This document shows positions 52,901 to 64,000 of a stretch of 64,000 nt of DNA, in pieces. This DNA comes from Arabidopsis thaliana (lineage: Eukaryota > Streptophyta > Magnoliopsida > Brassicales > Brassicaceae), in contig NC_003074.8 in assembly GCF_000001735.4 (NCBI RefSeq), positions 23,381,261 through 23,445,260 on the forward strand. Direction: 5' to 3'. Position 1 is the stretch's first letter, and each line of letters begins with the position of its first letter. A program made the translations under genes and the position numbers. The notes below the pieces were generated by a model, which saw only the letters and a list, made by a program, of their open reading frames with translations, was not told where the DNA came from and did no database searches.

Positions 52901-55900
52901 CTCCATTATCCATCGCAAATGCAGCTGCCTCGTTACTGTCGTCAAGATCCAGTGCATCTGCCGCAGTATCCTCTAATCTAATGCCATTGAGATCTGATGA
53001 GAGCCCATCTACTGCCTGATCCTTTTCCGCAACAGGCAAAGTAAAGCCAAGATGGCTGATCAACTTTGTCCTTGAAGTTCCTTCCTCTTCGAACATGATT
53101 TTCAGCAAGCCCCATGTCTCTTTCTCCTCTTCGGATCTGCGAAATCAGTGGAATAAAATGGTCCAAACTGAGTTATCTCATGAGTTTTTATAAGGGCGAA
53201 TATCAACATTTTCAATCACAAGGATGGCATACTCAGTCTCTTCAGATTTCTTCTCGCACAAACCCCTTAGAGAAGTCATATCTCCATTTTCTATTGCAGC
53301 TTCAAATTCAGAAGTTCGACTCACCAAACTCTGTTCTGTTACCAGGCTGTGCAAAAAAACCTAAACATGACACTAAGTCAAATTAGAATTGACGACAAAA
53401 GGGGTATAACCGGATAAATAAATATATGTACATAGATACCTACCTCGGATAGAATGCTCGAAGTACCCTTTGCAGGGGCCCTTGCGTGACACGATACAAG
53501 CTTTCCCCCAAATCCAAAAGATGCACCAACCGGGCGCTTATACCATTTTGGTGCTTTTAAAGGAGCTGCATAGAGAGGAATATAAGAAGTAATGTTGGTC
53601 CTGAAGCTTTTCATCTTCCAGCATAAAAATGATAGAAGTAATCAACGGTAAACAAACGGTTCAGATTGGGTAAATGGAATTACCAGTACCAAAATTATTC
53701 TCTTCAACACCATAGCGACTGCAACCCTGCACCAAAGCGTTGAATACGTTTTTTTAATCCATTCTAGGAGGGGAGAAGGGAGATCTACAGTTCAACAGGT
53801 CTTGCTAATAAGGTAAATCTCAACTACAAAGTGTATAAGATTAAACTCTAAAACATTTGATTTCCAGTGGTATGTTAACTGGGGACCTGAAACCTAAAAT
53901 GATGAAGGAGAACAGTCGATAGGGCTGGATTCAAAAGTTCATTATTTGTTATGCCTCATACATTATTTACATTCATTCATATAGAACAAAATAATTTACA
54001 ATTACTGAAGGGCAAACTACTAAGGTACCTCGATATTGTAGATGCCAATTTTCCCATCAAATGAAGATGCTGATATAACTCCAGGTATCTTTGGGTACCA
54101 ATGAACATCAAAATTCCAATTGTTGCCAGCAGGTAACTCAGCCACAATCTGTTATGGTTGGATCAAACTCAGTCAAAATGGAAAATAGTTAACTAATTCA
54201 CGGACCCAGCAAATCTGTATCTTTTATTGATTCCTTCACACTACCTCTGCTGTATTTGTATCCCAGCAAATCGTTCGGTTGTCCTTAGCACAGGTGAGAA
54301 GATATGAGCTGTCACTTGGGCACCACTCCATTGCAATTACCCCTGACAGATAAGAAGTATCACCACTACACTTCACCAAGGTGTAACACCAAGAATGAAG
54401 ACAACAGGACTATAATATAAAGGCACCAAAATATGAGTGGGTTAAAGACTAAGACGTCTGATCTACAAGGCTGTCCACTTACCAACCATAGAAAATGATA
54501 CCAAGCTAGAGAGAAGCACTGAGAAAAGCATTTTGATATCAATGATTTGAAAATACCTCTTTGGTGTCCAGTAAACTCGCGCACAGGTGACATTATATTC
54601 CTCATGTCCCAGAGCTGATTGCAGATACCTTACATCACTAAAAGAACCAAAATTGAACTATATGAAGCAACGCGTTAAATGATTCCTTACCTTCAAAGTA
54701 GGTGAACTGTCGTCATCTGATGCAACCATTATCTGAGTAGTAACGTTAGGGTTCCACTGTAAAACAGAGCACCGGCGTCGAACTGAATCTGCAAAGCTGT
54801 TGAATGATAATGGCGAGATCAAGGATTTGACAACAAGTTTTTCGAGAGCCTCAATAATATCACTTAATAAATTGAATACTTACTTAATTATAGGCTTCTG
54901 CTTCCTCAAGTCCCAAATTACTGGGGGAAAAGAAAATGAAAATAAAGACTGATGAGCAGAAGCAGAAATATAGTAGACAGAAGTGAAGTAGTAGTCAAGT
55001 AGATAGAGAAAGAGAGAGAAACCCCTAAGTCTCACCAGTAGTCCCATTGTATGAGGTAGAAGCTAATATCTGTTGAACTTTTCTATTCCACGATATAAAG
55101 GAGATTTCACCTTGCGTAGCAGAACCACTACCCTGCAAAAGACCCTCGCATAAAGTTACTCATGGGTTTATACCAAAGCAATAATGAGAGTAAAAGGTAA
55201 TACAAAAACCAAGGTTGTTGACTAGTAAGAAGTGGTGGTATACCTTGAGCAGTGGAAAATGAGAAGGCTCTGAAGGCTTTAATAAGTCCCAAATGCAAAT
55301 TTCACCATCATCAGCCCCAGAAGCAAGTAGATTTGAGCTGATAGCATTAAACTCAAGACCACGAACCTAAGAAAAAAAGAAGCACGCACACATGAAAATG
55401 AGGAGTGATAAAAACAAAACAGCGTTAAGCAACAAAATAATGCAGAGAGACACAACTCACAGGGCCTTTGTGAACTGAAAGATGGCCAACGAGTGCATTT
55501 TCGCTGGGCTGGGAACTGAAAATTGTGACAGTTGTTCGAGTTAGACTCGTTCAGATGAAAATTGGATACCACATACATAACTCTATTAATGCGGATTATA
55601 AAAAAAAACAGAGTGAAAATGGCGATTCAATAGCAGCAAAGCAAGGCGAGGAAAGGAAACGCACCCGATCAAAGAAAGAGGATTCCATAGATCTATATTT
55701 CCGTCGACAAGGCCGCCGGCAATAAGACCAAGGGCGAATTCCTCGGATCCAGATCCGTTTCTTCCCCAGGCGAGTCTATTGAACCGCTCGGAGCTGGGGA
55801 TTTCCCCGACGAGAGGCAAGTCGCGATCGTCAGACTGAAAGTCGAGCTTAAAGATCTCGAGATTGGCGGAAGAGCTAAAGGAGAGATCGACGGCTCCGGC

Positions 55901-57219
55901 CATGGTTCCGGCGGCCATGTAAGGAGCATCGGGAGCCAGGGCAACGGAGGCGGATCGGCCCACCCCCTTGATGCAAGCCATATTGGAATCGGAGATTGGG
56001 ATTTAATTTTTAGGGTGTGTGAAGTTGAATTCTTGTAAATTGGGATCTGGAGAACAAAGGAGGAGAGGAGTTACTTCACCATTATAGATTTGATTAGAAT
56101 GTTTTTTATTTTCTTATTTCGACAGGGGCGAAACTGTACTTTCAACTCAAAAGAGTAAGGGTAATCTCGGACACTCCCCTAAGGTTCTGAGAGCCATTCT
56201 AAACATGACACGTCAACTAATCTCTGAGGCCTATGACCCATCTTATTTGGGCCTTGGAACAATATGCTGGATAAATCTCATTACCCAACTTTGAATCGCA
56301 ACAATTGGGCCCAATAATGTGTTTTCAAAAACACGTGAAATTTTTATCATCAAATTTGAAATTATTTATTTAAGTGGTCAATGAGATTGTTATGAATAAT
56401 AAACTGGGAAGGAATGTGCTGAAACATCGGATCTGGCCAGTGGGGCTACTAGTACACGAAAGTCCCATGTTCGGCTCATATCATTGTCTTACATTTTTTC
56501 TGTTCCAGATTTATAGAATTCGTATTAAACAATGGTAGAAAATAAGCTAATATTTGTTTGCAGTTAAATGTATTACGAAGAAACAAAAGATGGAATGATA
56601 TCAAGTGTGAAAATCAGGATTGCAGCATCGACTCACACACCACATGGCATAACATGATCACTCAGAGACGTTGACATCTTCTCTCCTCGCTCTTTTTTTT
56701 CTTCAGATTCTTAGAATTCCACTTGTACATTTTTATCAGGGTAATGCATTTTATGCTTCTTTAACTTTTGTTTTGGGAAAAAAAAGAGAAATAATTATTA
56801 AAAACCAATAATCATTGCATCATTCTACTTATAAGTTATAAGTTGCTATCAAGGTGTTTCGTTTTTCTCTCCCAAACGACTAATAATAATCGAAGGCCAT
56901 ATACATTCGAAGATTACTAATTTAATTTAGTAAGTTCACTTCACACCCATAGACACACAACCTTTTCTTACATGAAACATATATATATATATATATATAT
57001 TGATTGAGGCCCGAAAAATAAAATAAATAAATTAATCTTTAATCTGAATCTGTTATCAAAATAATTGTACTACTTTAAAAATGAAAAACAAAAACAATAG
57101 TTGTCAAAAAAAAAAAAAAAAAAAAAAGGAACAATCATTCGTATGGTTGGAGGTTTTGACCCACAAAAAAGAAGAAGTTGTTTAAAGATGCAAACCCACA
57201 CACTCGTTTCTTCATTTAA

Positions 57220-57762
<543 letters not shown>

Positions 57763-58385
57763 TAGGGGCACTGCATTATGGGTTTATATCTGTACATCTT
57801 ATATCTGAGTACAAAGATGAACAAGAATGTTAGTTTGATCGATCGAGGCTGTCTTTTTCTCAGTGCTTATTAATCTATCATATGCTATATGATTTTCAGA
57901 ATTTAATAATTGTGAGGACCATACCATATTTATGCCTTATAGGTCTGCTAATTTTCTTTTTCTTTTATAATTTTTAAATCAAATTATCGGAACTAATTAT
58001 TATTTGCGCAACAATAGTAGTGAATAATAGGGAAAAGATCCACAACCCCAATCGAAAACTCAACTGAGAAAAGAAAAAGAAAAATGATTTGCCTTTTTTC
58101 AAAAATGGCACATGCTGAGGATTTCTCGGCGTGCTTTGTTTGTTGCACAGCTCTACTGGTCAATTATTTAGCCAGCCACTACGTATCTATCTATATATTA
58201 TATACTGATTTCTATATTATGTATGTACATAAAAATAAAATGCAATGTACAACATATATTCAAATTCACCAGAGACGTTAATAGTAAGCTCATCAGTGAA
58301 TTAGCTGTCACAAAATCGAGAATTTGATTACAGAAATATGGGTGACTAATAATACATACATATGCATAAAGTGTGTTGGAAATAA

Positions 58386-58565
<180 letters not shown>

Positions 58566-61500
58566 TAAAAAATTATCAAACGGGTGGTGGTGGTGCAGCT
58601 GCGAATGTCTTGTTCTTAGAATCGCCGGCGGGAGTGGGGTTCTCGTACACCAACACGACGTCGGACCTGGAGAAGCACGGGGACAGGAATACCGCAGCTG
58701 ATAACTACATCTTCCTGGTTAACTGGCTGGAGAGGTTCCCGGAGTACAAAGGCAGGGACTTGTACATCGCCGGTGAGAGCTATGCCGGCCACTATGTTCC
58801 GCAACTTGCCCATACTATCCTTCTCCATCACCGGAGCTTCTTCAATCTCAAGGGCATTCTGATAGGAAATGCGGTGATCAACGACGAGACCGACTTGATG
58901 GGTATGTACGACTTTTTCGAGAGTCATGCTTTGATCTCCGAAGATTCTTTGGCTAGACTCAAGAGCAACTGCGATCTCAAGACGGAGTCTGCGAGTGTAA
59001 TGACTGAGGAGTGCGCGGTGGTGTCCGACCAAATAGACATGGATACATATTACCTCGACATCTACAACATATACGCTCCCTTGTGCCTCAACTCCACGCT
59101 CACTCGCAGGCCCAAGCGAGGAACCACAATAAGGGAGTTTGACCCCTGCAGTGACCATTACGTGCAGGCCTACCTGAACAGACCTGAAGTCCAAGCGGCC
59201 CTGCACGCAAACGCTACGAAGCTGCCTTACGAGTGGCAGCCGTGCAGCAGTGTGATAAAGAAGTGGAACGACAGTCCTACCACAGTGATTCCTCTCATCA
59301 AGGAGCTGATGGGTCAGGGCGTCCGCGTCTGGGTGTTCAGCGGAGACACAGACGGGAGAATTCCAGTGACGTCCACCAAATACTCCCTCAAGAAGATGAA
59401 TCTAACGGCCAAAACGGCCTGGCATCCATGGTACCTAGGGGGTGAGGTGGGTGGATACACAGAGGAGTACAAAGGGAAATTGACATTTGCCACAGTGAGA
59501 GGGGCTGGTCATCAAGTTCCCAGCTTCCAGCCAAAGCGCTCTCTTTCACTCTTCATTCACTTCCTCAATGACACTCCTCTCCCTGACACCTCTCGTTACT
59601 AAATATTCTATCTGAGATTGTAATTTCTCTCTTAATTAGCTTTTATTCATCCTCCCATCCATTTTTTATCTACTATTTCATTACATACCTTTGAATGTTA
59701 ATATCTGTTTTGCTCTCACGACCTAAAAAGAGAAACTTATCTCTTTACCATCTACTTGTCCACATCTTCTACATTACCAAGATAGTATATTCATTTTATC
59801 ATCTTTAGGACGTAAAGAACGATGCATACCAAGAACTGATGAACCTTGACATCTTTCCGACCGAACCAGGTTCGTGATTGCGCAATGCTTGTTCCTGAAT
59901 ACCTATGTTTTCTGCTTCTAACTGCAAAGAGGAAATAACAGGACAGCTTGCATCATTGACCATGCCCACCCTCACTCTCTAATTATACATACACTAGTTT
60001 ACCTTTTTGACTTTCTGTTGGAGTTCATCAACAGCCTGCTGTAAGGATTGTATAGTTTTTGATACAATATCTTCGTATACGGTTTCCACTTCAGCCATCG
60101 AATCTAGGCTGAAAATGATCCCTTCCTGTATAAACACATCTTCTAGCATTTTGATGTCTTCGTTGCTCATCCTCTCTTTCATCTGTATAAAATAACAATA
60201 ATGCAAATGTATCTTCTACATCCCGTTTTCTGAATATTAGAGAGAATGAGGAAATGGCTGACGTAGAGTCTTAACCTTTTCTAGGATCCTCCCACATTTT
60301 TCATCTTTGGTAACCGAGGAGGGTTCCTCCTGTGCCTTCGCAGATTTCACTTCACTAGCACGTGGTGATGCTTTTATGTGTTTTGCCCTGTACAGTAAAT
60401 GGAAGCAAACATCTCTCTTAAACACGTTCAATAACGTAACACATGGAGCAAGAAACCGTTACTGTGCTCTGAGATGCATACCTCATGCCAAACCTGAGAG
60501 TTGAGAGCGTCTCAGATGCATTTAAAGTGCTTGGTGAGCAACAGCAAAGCAGCGCCATTCGAGAATTTCCACCCTGTGGCATGAGAGACCACAATAGAAT
60601 TGAGAACAAGCTAGAAAATTATAAAATAAAATCAACCTGAGAAGATATACTAACCAGGGCATCCTGTAAGATGCGAGTAAGCTTGGAGTCACGATATGGT
60701 ATGTGATTCCCTTTGCTAGATGGCCCACTAGTGAGAGCGTTTATCACGTTCCCCAAGGCTGAGAGCGATTTATTGATCGTCTTCGCTTCTTCAAGAACCC
60801 TACCTTCTGCTCCAGTTTTGTCTGCTTTCTCTGAGCCAGCCAGGTCGACAAGAATCAGTTTTCCTGTTTTTACCCTGTTCACATGCCAGATATGTATATA
60901 AGCTCCACCACTACAGCATCACTTTTTTCTGATTAATTGTAAAAAATCGTTACCTTTTATCTTTAACTGAATCCTGCTGGATTGTGAACAAGTAGGCGCA
61001 GTGGCTTCTACTGCTGGACATATTCATTTCTGTCATTCATTGTTAAACTGGAAACATTCTTCAAGATGACTCTCAATCAGTTTTAACCTTTCAGTCAACT
61101 CGGAGTAGCATAATCATAATCTCACTATCGACTAAATGGGGAAACATTGAACAAGTAAGTGCTGTAAAAGCTAAGAGGATACGGGTTTCCCCAACTGCGC
61201 GGTTAGCTAAACCGGTCTGAAATGGCAATTGGCATCAGAAATAAGAAAGAAGAAGGCCGTATAAGGCAATTAAGAAACTTAGGGTAGCTGCTATCTTACG
61301 CATAGATGTTGTAATGCCTCCACCGAATCTGATACAGGCACCTGAAGCAACGAATGATTAAAACTTGCCTACCCAGTAAAGATTTTTCTCAACACTAGCA
61401 AATAGAAGATATAAGACAATGAAGCTAGCCTCTGTAACGCCTGACAAGAGTATTCCTTGTGTTTTGTTCTCCTTGATCTGTATGTTTGCTTTTGATAAGT

Positions 61501-64000
61501 CCAACAGGTCCCTGAGAGATATATGAATTTATCGATAAGCTATATACCCTAGAAGAAATCAGAGGGAATTACATACACAATACCTGACTTTCTCCATGTA
61601 GATCTCAACCTAGAGGAGACAAAAGACACGTAAGATGTCTATACAGGAGAGCTTGAAAGGAGACTTATAGCAAGTGCATTTAAGTCAGTACCATAGACAA
61701 TTTAACAGTGTATCTTGCAATATCATTGGAAGAGCTGATTTGCTCAAACATCCCATGGACCACTCTTGGAAGAAGTCCTTTATTGTGCTCATCACAGTCC
61801 TGGATGCCTGGTCCCTGAATCAATCGAAGAAAACCAAAATGAGCCAGAAGAAGGAATGGTCCTTGTGCTACAGGAAGAGGTATCAAGATGAGTTAGGTGA
61901 CCTCCATGGAATAAGTCTTCCCAGCCCCTGTCTGCATAGTATAACATGAAACGATCAAATTGAGATCAAAATCTGCCAAATTAAGAAAAAGACATTGAAA
62001 GCATTTCCAGATAAAAGAGATCAGGAGAAGAACAAACCTGTCCATAAGTGATGATTGTTCCGTTTATACCATTTACAGCGTCTGAAAGTAGTAGTAGTAG
62101 TACAAAGGTAAAAGATGCAAAAGACAAAGGTAGGAGGAAACCAAAACCAAAAATGTTGATTACATTGTAAAATCATAAGATTGGTGCTCAAATGTTTAGA
62201 TCTAAAATCCAGAAGAGAAGATCAAGGAATCAATTAGTACCTCTCATGATGGGGAGAGCCAGAAACTCATAAACCGCAGCTTGGGTAGAGTCCTCATAAA
62301 AAACTCTATCGAGGCTAAATGTAAATTCATCTTCCTTGTCATCCTACACGCAAGTAAAAACGCTAGATAGAGTTTGAGAGACAGAGAGAGAGAGACAATA
62401 TTAATCAAGCACACGGCGTCGAGTAGACAAACTTGGAAAACGAAGGTTTCAGCGTCGATGGGTCGAGCACAGACACCATCTCTGCTGGGATCGCGCATCT
62501 CTTTAGAGCTTCGCGGCCTGAATCGCGCACAGACGGTTACGTTAGACATCTCCTCTCCTTATCGGAACGAGCTCAGTCTACAGTGAAACACCCAAAATGA
62601 GTCAGCAGAAGATGAATGAAATTGGGGAAATAGTAGCACAGGAAATTTGAAGCTGAGAGAAAAGGAATCGGAACTTACCTCTCAAATGGAGTGGAGAGTC
62701 AGAGTAGGGTTTCTCTTACGGGCGGGAAAGAAGAAACTCGAAATCTGATTTTTGAGAAAAGAGAAGGAAGAAGAAGAAGGAGAAGGAGAAGAGGTCACGA
62801 GGATACGCGTGTGGGTTGTTAAAAGATCTAATGGTCCATAAGAAGACACGTGTCACTAGGAACACGGTAGCTAAGGTGCCCGCCACGCAGAGAATAATAG
62901 CTTAGAAAGAATAGGGGGTGTTGTTATCCCCTTGGGCGTGGAGTGGATTAGGGAGACTCGCACTCTTCTTCTTCTTCTTTGTACCCAGAAAGAAAGAGAG
63001 CTCCAACAATGGCTGCTTGCGCTACTCACTCCTCTCTCATGCTAGCATACGCCGCCGCATCCACTCGTTCCCAGGACCTTACCCCTACTCCATCTCTTTT
63101 CTCTTTTGCCAGCTCCAGACCCAACCACTTGAGCTTCCCGCTTCTTCTCCTTGGGGGTTCCAGGGACCGGAGATGTGCTGCTATTGACAGAGCTTCCAAC
63201 CACAAGTTTATTGTCTCCGCCGTGGCCGCTGAGGCTGACCTCGACACGGAGGAGGACCTGGAGCAGACCGCCACCGCCGTCCTTGATCCGCCCAAGCCTA
63301 AGAAAGGAAAAGCCGCTTTGGTTCTCAAGAGAGATAGAGTATGTGCTTTACCTACTTCAATTTCGCTTCCTTTACTCGTGAATCATCACTTTGTTTGCTT
63401 ACCCATTGACAGACAAGGTCTAAGAGGTTTTTGGAAATCCAAAAGCTAAGGGAAACCAAAAAGGAGTATGATGTCAACACTGCTATCTCTTTGCTTAAAC
63501 AAACTGCCAACACAAGGTTTGTTGAGTCTGTTGAAGCCCATTTCCGTCTCAACATCGATCCTAAGTACAATGACCAGCAGCTGCGTGCAACGGTCTGCTT
63601 TGCCTTTTGCTGGATATACACTCTATCTTGTGCTGCTTCATTCCACAACATTTTTTAATCTCAATGCATTGTCTTTTTGTATAGGTGAGCCTGCCTAAGG
63701 GAACTGGCCAGACTGTTATAGTCGCTGTTCTTGCACAAGGTATATTGCCCCACCAAATTCACTGCTAGGACTTAGGACAGAGATTATGCTTTACCATTTC
63801 AGTCACCAAATTCACTGTTAGGACTTAGGACAGAGATAATGTTTACGGTATCAGTCAGTCAGTCAGTACTTCTCTAGATGCAACATTGTTTGGTGCGATT
63901 GACTTTTTATTTATATATTGATTGGATGGAGTTCTTGTGTATCATGTGGCTTATTCTTTCTAAATCTTTGGCTTGCACCATTTCCATGCTGAACTTCCAG

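Overview
This is a gene-dense plant nuclear segment: short GT-AG introns, RS-domain, DYW-PPR, HSF and plastid-targeted proteins, and a plant microRNA. Gene content, order and protein lengths match, as far as I can recall them, the distal long arm of Arabidopsis thaliana chromosome 3 (about At3g63280 to At3g63490). The source is therefore Arabidopsis or a close Brassicaceae relative. I see no transposon, CRISPR array, tRNA or rRNA. All exon models below were built by hand from splice sites and reading phase; almost every model closes in frame.

Layout. 1-7.7 kb: 3' end of a NEK-like kinase, a 2OG-Fe(II) oxygenase, FORKED1 (vein patterning) and LIFEGUARD4/BIL4. 8.3-16.7 kb, minus strand: a 20-exon gene that fuses a PP2C phosphatase to a protein kinase, and downstream of it a truncated tandem copy holding only the phosphatase half. 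18-23.7 kb: heat-shock factor HSFA7B with heat-shock elements in its promoter, a secreted defensin-like peptide, and the intronless editing PPR protein OTP86. 24.9 kb: MIR167b. 25.8-31 kb: the intronless Ca2+-ATPase ACA12 and an uncharacterised Cys-rich protein. 31-37 kb: the RS-cyclophilin CYP63, the tocopherol/plastoquinone methyltransferase VTE3 and the G-protein gamma subunit AGG1. 39-47.6 kb: TRM5, cytokinin dehydrogenase CKX6 and an RRM protein. 49.7-64 kb: SEC31B (COPII coat), serine carboxypeptidase SCPL40, kinesin KIN-1 and the 5' part of plastid ribosomal protein uL1c, which runs off the right edge.

These are independent eukaryotic genes, not an operon. Several pairs share short divergent intergenic regions (VTE3/AGG1, KIN-1/uL1c, defensin-like/OTP86, Cys-rich/CYP63). 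The points most worth a second look are the PP2C-kinase fusion with its truncated duplicate, and the kinesin gene: its P-loop exon carries one extra G relative to the expected reading frame, and one of its introns has a non-GT donor.
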